This document shows positions 1 to 9,509 of a stretch of 64,000 nt of DNA, in pieces. Both the position numbers and the translations under genes were made by a program. The notes beneath the pieces were generated by a model. That model was not told where the DNA came from. It did no database searches and saw nothing but the letters and a program-made list of their open reading frames with translations. Location: assembly GCA_025455065.1 (NCBI GenBank), contig JALONG010000003.1, positions 186,001 through 250,000 on the forward strand. The letters run 5' to 3'. Every line of letters starts with the position of its first letter. Position 1 is the first letter of the stretch. The DNA is from Candidatus Kapaibacterium sp. Lineage in GTDB: Bacteria; Bacteroidota; Ignavibacteria; Kapaibacteriales; UBA4661.

Positions 1-1440
1 GGAGTATTGTATCGAAAAACCAAAGGGATAGGAGGTTTCGTTGCGATATTCAAATTTCACATAGAGCCAATCTAAAACGCTTTGCGGTGTGTAGGTCACC
101 AAACCGCGTCCGCCTCGATTTGCAGGACTCACGCTATTTGCAGTTGCCAAATATGTTGGTCCGAACTGTCTATCACCCGACCGAATCATCGCCGTTTCAA
201 CGACTTCACTATAATTTACTCCAACATCAACTCTGAAGATATTATCCGGCGGATTCTCCGATCCCTCAACTTCCAACCACCACGTATAGAACAGGGAAGC
301 CTGATAAACACTGCGCAAAATAGGAGTAATTGTGGGAACATCAACACCACTACTTGGATCTCTCCTTGTAACGAATTGCGGGTTTTCACTCGTGCGCGGA
401 TGATTGCCGTTTAATTGCAAACGCTCACTGCGACCAATATTGTTGGCGGGATCAAAGGTGAGTTGCGAAAATGTATTGACTTCACCAAGTTGATTGCCTT
501 CGTTAATTCTTTGAATAGGAATGTCGGCATTGATGCGTGCGCCAAAAACATTTGTTTTGTTGTCTTCACCAAGCGGCAAAGCACCTTCAAAACTAACGTT
601 AATCTTTGGGTCAGGTCCCATATTCAACCGACGACGCGCCAAAAAGTCCGTGAGTCGAGGATTAGGATTAGCAACATCGTCATTTATCCGATAAATAATA
701 CCACCACTTAATTTCAAAAGATTAGGAATCACGCGGCGGGTATTGTTGTCGTAATTATCAATAAGCGGACGCATTGCAGTAATTCTTGCTTCTCCGGCGT
801 ACCAGAAAGGATAGCCGAGAATGTCATTACCAAGCGAGTTTTGAATCCACCAGTTTGTCGAACCGACACGGAGCATTTGGTCAAAAGCAGAAAGCGAATA
901 ATACTGACGACCACCTGTCGGCATACGGAAGTTATTTTCGCCAATACCAACTTTTTTCTCAATGTCAGAAGTAACTTTACCGCCAACGTTGGAAACGGCA
1001 ACAAAGTCGTGACAATATTTTTCTTCACCTTCTGCTCCAACTGGCTCGGCGATAAGGTCTTTCACTCCGCCCAGCATCAATTCATCAATTTCTTTTTTAA
1101 CGGCAATGGCACTACCGCACTGTATACGGTAAATTTCATATTTTCCGTTTTTCTTCGGCTCTCCCCAAATGGAGATTTTTGCCAAATCCAGACCCGGTTC
1201 TTTACCGTTTGTCTTAAAAAACTGCTGAACAATTTTTTGTACCTGAGCTTCGCAGATTGTCCAACGACTAAGAAACGGCGTTGCTCGGTCGTCAATGAGT
1301 TGAAATGCTTTCGGAACACCGCCGGCAGCAGCAGAGGAATCCACAGGTTGCGGACTGGCAGGAGGAGTTTGTCCCCACAATGAGGACGCGCTCGCTACAA
1401 CAAGCACACAGGCGCTAAGAACCAGAGAATGTCGTTTCAT
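1..1440 (-). CDS. Outer-membrane-type secreted protein, 3' end outside window (partial)
   Basis: The frame reads from an ATG at 1440 through 480 codons to base 1 with no stop, so the C-terminus lies outside the window. The N-terminus is a clear signal peptide (Lys-Arg, then a hydrophobic core, ending near SSLWGQ). The middle carries the string GNDILGYPFWYAGEARITA. The downstream gene product of 1597..3345 has a matching GNDIGYPSLWSERVAINA, so the two are probably paralogues. The second half is rich in alternating polar and aromatic strands, as in outer-membrane barrels. No family is recognised. It is the last visible gene of a minus-strand series led by the GldM-like protein at 3441..5858. 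A role in envelope assembly or secretion is inferred only from this position. Confidence 0.85.
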   Translation of the reverse strand, partial: MKRHSLVLSACVLVVASASSLWGQTPPASPQPVDSSAAAGGVPKAFQLIDDRATPFLSRWTICEAQVQKIVQQFFKTNGKEPGLDLAKISIWGEPKKNGKYEIYRIQCGSAIAVKKEIDELMLGGVKDLIAEPVGAEGEEKYCHDFVAVSNVGGKVTSDIEKKVGIGENNFRMPTGGRQYYSLSAFDQMLRVGSTNWWIQNSLGNDILGYPFWYAGEARITAMRPLIDNYDNNTRRVIPNLLKLSGGIIYRINDDVANPNPRLTDFLARRRLNMGPDPKINVSFEGALPLGEDNKTNVFGARINADIPIQRINEGNQLGEVNTFSQLTFDPANNIGRSERLQLNGNHPRTSENPQFVTRRDPSSGVDVPTITPILRSVYQASLFYTWWLEVEGSENPPDNIFRVDVGVNYSEVVETAMIRSGDRQFGPTYLATANSVSPANRGGRGLVTYTPQSVLDWLYVKFEYRNETSYPFGFSIQYS

Positions 1441-1596
1441 AGTGCTAACACTAAAATCGTAAAAGTGATTGTATATTCAATATCAACGGTAATCTTACAA
1501 GGATAATTGTGAAGCAACACCAAACATCGGCAGTATTGCTCATATTACCATATACCATAACAATGTATCTTTCATATTCTATGCCATTTTCCCATT

Positions 1597-3345
1597 TTAC
1601 CAACGGAAAATAAAGCGTAAAGACGGTATCGCAACCAACGATGACTCCCACTCGTAGGGACCACGTACAATCGGAACAAATAGGCGACCATCCAGACGGA
1701 TTGCGGTCAAGAAACCTGTGTCGCTAATTGGCACTTGCAACCAAGCCATACCGGAACCAGCACCGTCAAAATATTGGATATATGCTCCGAAAGGAACGGA
1801 AAGTCCGTAGGACATATATTCAATGCGGAAGAAGGGACTGAACTTCAAGTGCGTTGTGCGGTCTGTTCCGGCGTTAAATTCCGCACCCAAACTACGCGGA
1901 ACCCACTCTTCCATTTGATAACCAGCAGCACCGATTTTGAAACGGATATTGTACCCAAGATTTTCTTTGTCAGGATCGTTGATACCAATGGAGAAGGTAT
2001 AATTCAAAAGCCCGTGCCAACGCATGAGAAAACTTTTGCGAAGACGCAATGAATCGGCAATACCTGTTTCAAATGGATCAACAAAAGGACCACGATTGTT
2101 ATAGGCAATATTCGATCCACCTGTGCCGAGCATCACCGAACCTGCAACGTTAAAGACACCACTACGCTCAATAAGTTTGAACGGGAAATCAAAGTTTGCA
2201 TTCAAACCAACGCTGTTTTGCAGTGTTGTGAAGCGGCTCTGTTGTGATAAAATCGGCAAAATTGTCGGTGCCCAAAGCGATGTTGGCAAAATCACACCCA
2301 ATTTATTTGCATCCCAAAGCGCATTAATTGCAACACGCTCACTCCACAGCGAAGGGTAACCGATGTCATCGTTACCAAAGCGCATTTCAATGCCATACTG
2401 CGGTAAGTTTGTCGGCTCGCCCTGCAATGTCGCAGGGTCTTGATAATGCCGCCAGCTAACGAGGTCGGCAGCGCCGATAACAATCTCATCACTAAATTGT
2501 TTTTCACCCTCGATTGCTTTGTGCGGTTCGCCTTCGGTAATCATCAAATATTCGTTTACTCGGTCTTCGCCAATCATTTTTGTAACGACTTCTTTGTTGA
2601 TTTTCATCGCTACACTCTGCGTCGGGCGGATGCTTGCCGTTTTTTCCGCGGGGTTTTGCTTAATAATATTTTTAAGGTAGTCATACATATTTTCCGCGCC
2701 TGTACTTTCGATAGAGCCTTTTACAGCGACCATTGCACCTGTCGAATCGTCCTTTTCAAACTCTTTTGTTTTAAATTGGCGTAAGTCCGAAGCATCTAAG
2801 ACAGAACTACTAATTGGACTATTAAGAGAGTTTTTCAAAAAGTCTGGATCTGATGCCTGCTGTTGCGTAGGTGACTGAATACCCATAACACCCAAAATAA
2901 CTGGATCATTGCCGTCAGTATAGCGCTCGCAAAGAACATATACTTTACCAATCCGCACTAATCCAGCCAAAGCGGTGTAGTATGATTTTACTGCTTCACA
3001 ATCGGTCGGACTACCACCTTCATCAATCATTGTCTGAGGAACAGGCTGTTTTTTCTGAATACGCTTTTTGATATCATCAGTATTCGTACACTCCTGTTCA
3101 GCCGTTTCCAGCGCAGGTGTACGCGCAATACCTGGGGTAATGACTTCGCTAAAGCGTTTTATGGCTGAACCATCCGCTTCGTATAGGGAGATATTGGAGT
3201 ATTTGTACCAATCCATTTTCCTCAGGAAGGATTTTGTCAATTCCTGTGCAATCAGTGATTGGCAACCCAATAATACGGTCATCATTATTGTAGTCGTTGC
3301 AATGCGAACGGTAAAATTTGAATGATAGGATGCTTGAGTACGCAT
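1597..3345 (-). CDS. Secreted outer-membrane-type protein, paralogue of the 1..1440 product
   Basis: The product has 582 residues. The ATG at 3345 is preceded by AGGA about 9 bases upstream. A long signal peptide ends near SLIAQ. The first ~290 residues are mixed and include four Cys (CTNTDD, TDC, VLC). The remainder has many amphipathic strand-like stretches ending in aromatic residues (final residues LRFIFRW), the usual ending of an outer-membrane barrel. The block WRHY-x-GNDIGYPSLWSER resembles a block in the neighbouring 1..1440 protein. The gene lies 95 bp downstream of the GldM-like gene on the same strand and 156 bp upstream of its paralogue, so co-transcription is likely. I do not recognise a named family. 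It does not look like GldN. Confidence 0.85.
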   Translation of the reverse strand: MRTQASYHSNFTVRIATTTIMMTVLLGCQSLIAQELTKSFLRKMDWYKYSNISLYEADGSAIKRFSEVITPGIARTPALETAEQECTNTDDIKKRIQKKQPVPQTMIDEGGSPTDCEAVKSYYTALAGLVRIGKVYVLCERYTDGNDPVILGVMGIQSPTQQQASDPDFLKNSLNSPISSSVLDASDLRQFKTKEFEKDDSTGAMVAVKGSIESTGAENMYDYLKNIIKQNPAEKTASIRPTQSVAMKINKEVVTKMIGEDRVNEYLMITEGEPHKAIEGEKQFSDEIVIGAADLVSWRHYQDPATLQGEPTNLPQYGIEMRFGNDDIGYPSLWSERVAINALWDANKLGVILPTSLWAPTILPILSQQSRFTTLQNSVGLNANFDFPFKLIERSGVFNVAGSVMLGTGGSNIAYNNRGPFVDPFETGIADSLRLRKSFLMRWHGLLNYTFSIGINDPDKENLGYNIRFKIGAAGYQMEEWVPRSLGAEFNAGTDRTTHLKFSPFFRIEYMSYGLSVPFGAYIQYFDGAGSGMAWLQVPISDTGFLTAIRLDGRLFVPIVRGPYEWESSLVAIPSLRFIFRW

Positions 3346-3440
3346 GAGTATTTTCCTGCCGTGAAAATTGTTCAGAAGAAAAAACGTAAAGCGAAATTAC
3401 AATGAGAGTGAATTTGTAACTCGAATCGTAAGAATCGAAT

Positions 3441-5858
3441 TTATTGATACGGAATGTTTATTGGAATGACACATGGTGGACTTGTCGAAGCAGCCGTAGC
3501 GCCAGCTTTACGGTTCATAATTTTCGCGCCGACTTTGATAGCAACTGTTCCGCGCAAAATCCGACTTTCTCCGGGTGGTTTTGCCGGAAGATCTTTGACC
3601 TGAATTGTTACGGGAAATACACCTGTTCCCGCATCAAACGAACTGGCAATAGCACCAAACGTTGTTCCATTTGCTACCCATGTTGAAGTCGGATCAGGTT
3701 CGTCTCCGTTATAGATGCGAAGTTGTGTATCAGGACTGTTAAAATCAATTTCCGCATCGCCAGTCGGCTCTACATCATTGAGCGTTGCTTTCAAACTCTT
3801 ACTTTGGGCAGCATCTTTGTTATCCGCATCAATGGGTACTTCATAATCTACGCCGATACCTTTGATGACGATTTGGAAGTTATTCGGCTGCACTGGTTTT
3901 TTACCCGAAGGCTTTTTCCCCTTGGTTTCCACAGCACCACCCGACTTTAGCTCCGCAATAGCGCTGGAGCATGAGATTTCCGGTGGTGTCTGTTCAGGTG
4001 TTGCTTCGCGGGTAAAAAGCGGAACTCGCTCACCTGTCGGGGGATAAACCCAGACAATATCAATTTTCACTTTTTTCGCAGAAGCAGGGATGTTCGGACC
4101 GGTAAATGATTCTGTATAATTGTTATCAGCATTTTTCTTTTCATTACCGAACTGATAATCAATTTTGAACTGCTGAAGGGGTAACTCAGCCTCACCCAAC
4201 AACTTACTTCGGAGAGACAAACGTTTACCGTAATACAGTTTTGTCCCGGCAAGTGTTTTCATGCTCTTTGCTTCAAGGCTGCTGGGCAAAACTTTCATAT
4301 CCGTTGAGGCAGTATCGGTTTTTCCGCCGCCCGTGTAGGATAGCTTGATGTTATACATTCCGGCAGCAATCGGCGTTTCAAAGACCATTTTATACCGACG
4401 CTTTTTGTTATTAGCTTGGGGGTCATTGGGAATGGTGCTTCCTGCTGGTTCGTCCAATTCAATTCTGTATTTGCCGGCAAGAGAGGGAGTACCTTTTATG
4501 TCAACACTAGGGTTGCCTGGTTTGAAATACGCCGCCGGTGTCAAAGCAAATGTAATTATGGTCTTTTGAAGCTTGTCAAAGGTAATGATTTTCGGGTCAA
4601 GTTCGCTGATGCTGGGTGCAGGTTGTTGTTGCTCTGGTTTGCGCACTTGAACATCAATATCCATTGTGCCGCTATTTTGGTCAAGGAATGAGGAAAATCC
4701 CGGTGTGAGAAGTTTTACAATGTAATCATACAAGGTGATTTTATTTAATACCTCATCATTGTCTTTATTGTTCTCTCGCCCCAGTTTAACAGCAGCATTA
4801 AATTCTTCTACTGCTTTTAAGCGGGCATTAAAGTCGCCCTCGCCATCATACCATTTATCACGCAATTCCACCTTGCCATCAAGTTCTTTTTGCAAATCCG
4901 TCATAACGGACCGCAACGCTTTTACTTTCAGTTTCACTACGCCAACGTTAATCTGGTCTTCGTCTTTGATGTCTTTCAAACCACCCTCAAAATCTACGCC
5001 AAGAATTTTATTAGTGCTGGAGAAAAAGCGCAATTTATACCAGCCGTCTTTACGCTCTTCACCCGGATCGAAACGAACTGTGAATGTCCGTGCAATAACT
5101 TTTCCAACATTGGCAATGTCCTTATCAGACTTCGTACTGTCATAAAAAAACACAGTATCACGTGATTGTGTTCCTCTGTCAATCGGAGCGGCATTGATTG
5201 ATAAATTATAGAGAGGTTTGCGCCAACCACCGTCAGCTTTGTTATACTCGTAGGTTGTCTGTACGTCAAGTTTCAACTGACGGTTATCTAATAGCGTCCA
5301 ATTAAAACTGCGTCCGGCTTGTTGGTCGAGATACGTTGCGACATCACCGGTTTTGAATTCCCGCAAACGCTTATTGTTATAGAGACTATCCGGCAAACGC
5401 GGTGCAGTTTCTTGAGTTTCACCTTTATTTGTCTCTGTATAGAAGAGTTGATATGTCAATTCTTGTACATTGGCAAGTTTAGTAAAGGTGTAATCTTTTG
5501 ATCCTTCTTCTCCGCCACCCTCTGCACCTTCACCTCCGGGCTTCGCTTCACTAATGTCCGTAACGCCAACTTTTACACTATACGTTTTCTGGCGTTTAAT
5601 GCGTTGGTCGGGCGGCAGAGATTCCACTGTCGCTCGGTCTTGGACAATAATGAGATCATTCGGCGCAACGTTCATATTGAAGTTACCCGAACCGCTTTGT
5701 AGTTGCGAAAGGATGTTTTGCACGATACGCATAGACTCTTTCGTCTTTTGGTGCAAATGTTCCTCCGCTTCATCACGCTCAACGATAATGATGAGAAGTT
5801 CCAAGATTACGGCTAGGTATAATACGAAATATACTTTGCCAGCACTGCCTTTCGACAT
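3441..5858 (-). CDS. Single-pass periplasmic protein, GldM-like
   Basis: The product has 805 residues and starts at an ATG (5858) with a weak AGAAG upstream. Residues ~8-27 form one transmembrane helix, followed by a charged helix (ERDEAEEHLHQKTKES) and a long periplasmic part. That part contains repeated beta-rich segments, for example near LAGKYRIELDEP and AGMYNIKLSYTGGG, which look like Ig-type folds. This layout (short cytosolic tail, one helix, stacked beta domains) is that of GldM/PorM, the periplasmic shaft of the type IX secretion and gliding motor, but the protein is longer than usual GldM (about 500 residues). The presence elsewhere in the window of a T9SS cargo and a plug homologue makes this plausible. 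GldK, GldL and GldN are not adjacent, so the call is tentative. Pro- and Lys-rich linkers (KGKKPSGKKPVQ) lie near residue 650. Confidence 0.85.
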   Translation of the reverse strand: MSKGSAGKVYFVLYLAVILELLIIIVERDEAEEHLHQKTKESMRIVQNILSQLQSGSGNFNMNVAPNDLIIVQDRATVESLPPDQRIKRQKTYSVKVGVTDISEAKPGGEGAEGGGEEGSKDYTFTKLANVQELTYQLFYTETNKGETQETAPRLPDSLYNNKRLREFKTGDVATYLDQQAGRSFNWTLLDNRQLKLDVQTTYEYNKADGGWRKPLYNLSINAAPIDRGTQSRDTVFFYDSTKSDKDIANVGKVIARTFTVRFDPGEERKDGWYKLRFFSSTNKILGVDFEGGLKDIKDEDQINVGVVKLKVKALRSVMTDLQKELDGKVELRDKWYDGEGDFNARLKAVEEFNAAVKLGRENNKDNDEVLNKITLYDYIVKLLTPGFSSFLDQNSGTMDIDVQVRKPEQQQPAPSISELDPKIITFDKLQKTIITFALTPAAYFKPGNPSVDIKGTPSLAGKYRIELDEPAGSTIPNDPQANNKKRRYKMVFETPIAAGMYNIKLSYTGGGKTDTASTDMKVLPSSLEAKSMKTLAGTKLYYGKRLSLRSKLLGEAELPLQQFKIDYQFGNEKKNADNNYTESFTGPNIPASAKKVKIDIVWVYPPTGERVPLFTREATPEQTPPEISCSSAIAELKSGGAVETKGKKPSGKKPVQPNNFQIVIKGIGVDYEVPIDADNKDAAQSKSLKATLNDVEPTGDAEIDFNSPDTQLRIYNGDEPDPTSTWVANGTTFGAIASSFDAGTGVFPVTIQVKDLPAKPPGESRILRGTVAIKVGAKIMNRKAGATAASTSPPCVIPINIPYQ

Positions 5859-6074
5859 AGACTTCTACCGATAGGGATGATTAAAACAGTTTTTTTGAAG
5901 GGAAGAGGCGAAAACCGCTTAGATGCTTGCCTCATTAGCAATATGCAAAAAACATAATACAAAACAAAAAATTTGTCATTTTTTGAAATTTCTACGGATT
6001 TTCCAATTTTTTCTCACCTTAAACGGTATCAAATCACGCTTTTTCAGAAAAAACAACCGTAAAAAATATATTCG
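5859..6074. other. AT-rich intergenic region
   Basis: This spacer lies between the terminator of the LRR gene and the start of the GldM-like gene, both on the minus strand. It is strongly AT-rich with long A and T runs and shows no credible coding frame. It presumably holds the promoter of the GldM-like gene. I see no convincing single promoter match. Confidence 0.4.
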
Positions 6075-6132
6075 TAAAAAAGCCTCACCTTTGTTTATGT
6101 ACGTCTTTGCGCACACCAAAGGTAAGGCTTTC
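6075..6132 (-). terminator. Rho-independent terminator of the LRR gene
   Basis: An inverted repeat pairs 6080-6093 with 6117-6130 (arms AAGCCTCACCTTTG and CAAAGGTAAGGCTT, one mismatch). On the minus strand it is followed by a run of T (A-run 6076-6081 on the plus strand). It lies 28 bases beyond the stop of the LRR gene. Confidence 0.75.
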
Positions 6133-6159
6133 ATACGAATTGTCAATGGCTTTTTTCAA

Positions 6160-7290
6160 TTATTTCTTGAGGTCTCGCTCAGTTATGACTTTACGCGGGA
6201 GTTTGCGCAATTTTGCACTGAAATCAAAATCATCTTTAATAGGATTATCTGTGATTTTGAGTCTTTTGAGGTTTTGCCATTTTTCAATCGTCGCAGGAAT
6301 AGTATTTAAGCGATTGCTGCTGAGATTCACTTTTTCTAATTTTGTTAGATTACCGATTTCATCGGGCAGTTCTTTCAGTAGGTTAAATCCTAAATCCAAT
6401 TCCGTTAGCGAAACGCATTGCCCAATTTCGGGCGGTATCTTCATCAAGCTATTCAATCGGCAATCCAACATTTGCAGGTGCTTGAACTTACTGATTTCCG
6501 CGGGGAGTTCTTTTAATTGGTTATTGCTTATGTCAATCTGCTCAAGGAGTGGCAGTGTCGTTAAAAACGTTGGAATTTCGCTAATTGCATTATCATTGAT
6601 ATAAAGTTGTCGCAATGTCTTAACTTTTGCGATACCCGACGGAATGACTTTTAAGCGATTACCACCCAAACCAATTGTCTCTAACTGCGTCAAACTGTCG
6701 GCAACAGCCCAGAGAGTGCGTAATTCCTCACCTGCATCATAATCCGGTGGAACTTCGCTATCTTCCATTTGATTGTAGTTATTCAAATAGAGTTTTTTCA
6801 AGTTCTTCAGATTCATCAACTCTCGCGGTAAGCGCTTTATTTTATTTTTGTCCAACACCAACACTTGCAAATTCACTAATTTCCCGATTTCCGGCGGCAA
6901 TGTTGTGAGCAGGTTTCTATCAACCGAAAGTTCCTGCAAATTCACAAGTTGCCCGATTGTCGCGGGGATAGTCGTTAAATTATTTTCATCCAAGCGCAAT
7001 TTATAGGCTTTTTCGGGGCGAAGCAGTGCCTCCGATAATGATGTAAACGTCGGCTGAATAAGCAACTGTGCAGAATCAAGAAGCGCTCCGGGTTTGAGAT
7101 CCGGTACGGGTATGGACTTTGCTTGATTTTTTTGTTGTTGCGCTCCGGCACTTTGCCCCGCAGGAGTAGTAGCTGCTTGCGCTCCCGTTGTTTTCGTGGA
7201 TTTTGGTTTGCTCTTTTTTTGAGCAAACGCTTCATTGTATTGCAAGACTGCCAGCACACAAACTATGACCACAGCAAAATAGCGACGCAT
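6160..7290 (-). CDS. Secreted leucine-rich-repeat protein
   Basis: The product has 376 residues. The ATG at 7290 is chosen because AGGAG sits 6-7 bases upstream and the protein then begins with a clean signal peptide (MRRYFAVVIV... ending NEAFAQ). In-frame starts further upstream would bury this peptide. A Lys/Thr/Ala/Gln-rich linker (~25-60) is followed by about eleven leucine-rich repeats (~95-365) of the form LxxLxLxxNxLxxLPxxIxxLxxL, with one interruption near LNNYNQMEDSE. LRRs make a curved protein-binding solenoid, and the secreted location suggests surface or periplasmic interaction. The partner is unknown. The gene is upstream of the GldM-like gene on the same strand but separated from it by a terminator. 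Confidence 0.9.
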   Translation of the reverse strand: MRRYFAVVIVCVLAVLQYNEAFAQKKSKPKSTKTTGAQAATTPAGQSAGAQQQKNQAKSIPVPDLKPGALLDSAQLLIQPTFTSLSEALLRPEKAYKLRLDENNLTTIPATIGQLVNLQELSVDRNLLTTLPPEIGKLVNLQVLVLDKNKIKRLPRELMNLKNLKKLYLNNYNQMEDSEVPPDYDAGEELRTLWAVADSLTQLETIGLGGNRLKVIPSGIAKVKTLRQLYINDNAISEIPTFLTTLPLLEQIDISNNQLKELPAEISKFKHLQMLDCRLNSLMKIPPEIGQCVSLTELDLGFNLLKELPDEIGNLTKLEKVNLSSNRLNTIPATIEKWQNLKRLKITDNPIKDDFDFSAKLRKLPRKVITERDLKK

Positions 7291-7634
7291 GAACCACTCC
7301 TCTTTTCTTAAAGGGCTAGTATGTGAGAAGAAACTTGTGAGTTGAAAACGGTTTTTCATGAAGGTGCGAAGGAATTTCACCAAAAAAATTTTAGGACAAA
7401 TAACCACGCAAGCCCTAAACTACACGTTTTTTATAGAAATACAAATCAAAATTCACCGTATCAACAAGCACCATTTTTCTTGCTTGTTTAACTGCTTACG
7501 AATCAATCACCATTGCTTAGGCGAGTTCTTCGATACGGTTTTAAGCGATTCTTTTCCTTTGACCTTGCCGTCATTACGGAAAGTTTAAGAAATACGTGCC
7601 ATAATGCAACTTTGTTATTTCATGGCTTCACTGC

Positions 7635-7665
7635 GAAAAAAAGGGAGCGAAAATTGTTCGCTCCC
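7635..7665 (-). terminator. Rho-independent terminator of the acyl-CoA dehydrogenase gene
   Basis: The stem GGGAGCGAA (7643-7651) pairs with TTCGCTCCC (7657-7665) around a 5-base loop. Read on the minus strand it is followed by seven T. It lies 31 bases past the stop of the acyl-CoA dehydrogenase gene. The rest of 7291-7634 is AT-rich with no credible gene and presumably holds the promoter of the LRR gene. Confidence 0.85.
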
Positions 7666-7696
7666 AATTTTTGCAATAACAATAAATTCACATCCA

Positions 7697-9034
7697 TCAG
7701 ACAAACGCACTGAATCCCGTGATTGCCCGACCGACAATAAGCGTGTTCATTTCGCGTGTCCCTTCGTAGGAATAAATCGCTTCTGCATCAGCAACAAAGC
7801 GCCCTACGTTGTGGTCAAGCAAAATACCGTTACCGCCAAAAAGTTCACGCGCCCAACCGACGGTCTCGCGCATACGAAGTGTGCAGAAGGCTTTTGCCAT
7901 TGATGCGTGTTCGTCTTTCATCACACCTGCATCTTGCATTTGCGAAAGGCGTGTACACAAGGTTTGGCAAGCGGTGATATTGCTATACATCTGCACAAGT
8001 AAACTTTGTACTAATTGGAAATTCCCAATAGCTTTTCCGAATTGTTTTCGGCTTTGTGAGTATTTCAAACAATTTTCGTATGCCCCCAATGCGCATCCCA
8101 CAGCCATCCATGCTACTCCGGCACGTGTCATACGAAGCACCTTTGCTGTATCGGCAAAGGTATTTGCTTCTTGAAGTCGGTTTTCTTCGCTGACTTCGAC
8201 ATTTTCCAACTTGAGAATAGCATTTTGAACGATACGCAGCGCAATCTTTCCTTCAATCTTCTTTGAGGTAAAGCCCGGTGTACCTTTTTCGACCAAAAAA
8301 CCTTTTACTTGATTTGATGCTTCATCACGCGCCCAAATCACCGCAACATCAGCAAATGTGCCGTTGCCAATCCATTTCTTTTTGCCGTTCAGTATCCATT
8401 TATCACCTTCACGGCGACAAGTCGTGTTCATGCCGCCCGCAGTACCGGAGCCAACTTCCGGCTCAGTCAAACCAAAGCAGCCGATTTTTTCCATACGCTG
8501 CATCGGCGGAAGCCATTTTTGCTTTTGTTCTTCCGAACCGCAATGGTAAATCGAACCCATCGCCAAACCACCGTGTACACCGAAAAACGTGGCAAATGAC
8601 GAATCAATTCGCGCCATTTCCATTGCGCAAATACCTTCTAAAAGTGTCGTTTCACCCAAACAGCCATAGCCCTGATACGCCAACCCAATAAGCCCTAAGT
8701 CTGCAACTTTCGGCAAAATCTGGTGGGGAAACTCGTCTTTTGCCCAATACTCGTTGGCAATGGGGTTTATTTCATCTTCCATGAATTTGCGCACCTTCAT
8801 CTGGATTGCCTGTTGCTCCGGCGTGAGAAATTCTGAGACATTGTAAAAATCTAGGTTTGGTGCGGGTAGTTCTTTTTTCTTACTACTGCCGTTTTTTCCG
8901 CCCCCGCCGCCCATTTGCGACATGAGCATTTGCATCATTTTGGGGTCCATGTTCAGCACAAAGTCCATGAGAATATTCAAATCTATTTTCTCAGCGACTT
9001 TGGCTGCTTTTGCGAGGTCAATTTTATCAAGCAT
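7697..9034 (-). CDS. Acyl-CoA dehydrogenase (glutaryl-CoA dehydrogenase-like)
   Basis: The product has 445 residues. The ATG at 9034 has AAGGAG six bases upstream. An in-frame TTG two codons earlier abuts that site and is rejected. The family oxidises an acyl-CoA to the 2,3-enoyl-CoA with FAD, passing electrons to ETF. FAD and substrate-binding blocks are visible (GCFGLTEPEVGS, WILNGKKKWIGNG, RKQFGKAIGNFQ, LFGGNGI). The probable catalytic Glu lies in YSYEGTREMN, the position used in glutaryl-CoA dehydrogenase and plant ACX4-type enzymes. An unusual 60-residue N-terminal extension with Met- and Gly-rich stretches (MDPKMMQMLMSQMGGGGG) precedes the core. Exact substrate cannot be read from the sequence. 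The gene is monocistronic, with its own terminator. Confidence 0.95.
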   Translation of the reverse strand: MLDKIDLAKAAKVAEKIDLNILMDFVLNMDPKMMQMLMSQMGGGGGKNGSSKKKELPAPNLDFYNVSEFLTPEQQAIQMKVRKFMEDEINPIANEYWAKDEFPHQILPKVADLGLIGLAYQGYGCLGETTLLEGICAMEMARIDSSFATFFGVHGGLAMGSIYHCGSEEQKQKWLPPMQRMEKIGCFGLTEPEVGSGTAGGMNTTCRREGDKWILNGKKKWIGNGTFADVAVIWARDEASNQVKGFLVEKGTPGFTSKKIEGKIALRIVQNAILKLENVEVSEENRLQEANTFADTAKVLRMTRAGVAWMAVGCALGAYENCLKYSQSRKQFGKAIGNFQLVQSLLVQMYSNITACQTLCTRLSQMQDAGVMKDEHASMAKAFCTLRMRETVGWARELFGGNGILLDHNVGRFVADAEAIYSYEGTREMNTLIVGRAITGFSAFV

Positions 9035-9509
9035 AAACAACTCCTTGAAACGAAAGGAATGATGAAGAGGAAATTAAGGGAAGTCAAGATATGATGCGCT
9101 ATTCTGAACACACAATCTTTTTGAACACACAAATTACCGCAACGAATAGCGCAGGGGCAAATATAGCAAAAAACTGATAGCTTGATACGGTTTACAACGA
9201 TTGATGAAAAATTTTTCACTTTTTTGCCGTTGCACCTACGCAGCATTATCTCCATCGCCCTGAAAGCCTGATTTTAAGAGGCTTGAATAAAAAACTTCAT
9301 TTTGTGAATATTTTTGAAAATTTCTTGTAACCATTCTTTAGCTCAATGCTTTTTACTACTAGAGCGCTTGAATTATTCAAGTCTTTATCGGTCGGATTTT
9401 CCGATAAACATCGCGCGAAACCCGTGATAATCAAGTCTCTTCGTGAAAAACTCCCACACAAACAGGAATAAGAACACGTGAATTGTTACCAAAAATTTTC
9501 GTAACTTCT
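9035..9509. promoter_or_regulatory. Divergent intergenic region with two small hairpins
   Basis: This 475-base region separates the acyl-CoA dehydrogenase gene (minus) from the sigma-factor gene (plus). On the minus strand TATATTTG (9158-9165) matches the Bacteroidota -7 element TAnnTTTG, about 125 bases before the dehydrogenase ATG. On the plus side are a palindrome CTTGAATTATTCAAG (9367-9381) and a hairpin TTATCGG/CCGATAA (9385-9407), possible operators or leader structures for the sigma gene. No gene is seen. Confidence 0.4.

Noticed and set aside
841-1383. 180-codon open frame on the plus strand
   Set aside because: Shadow of the partial outer-membrane-type gene on the minus strand, which has a signal peptide and coherent protein sequence.
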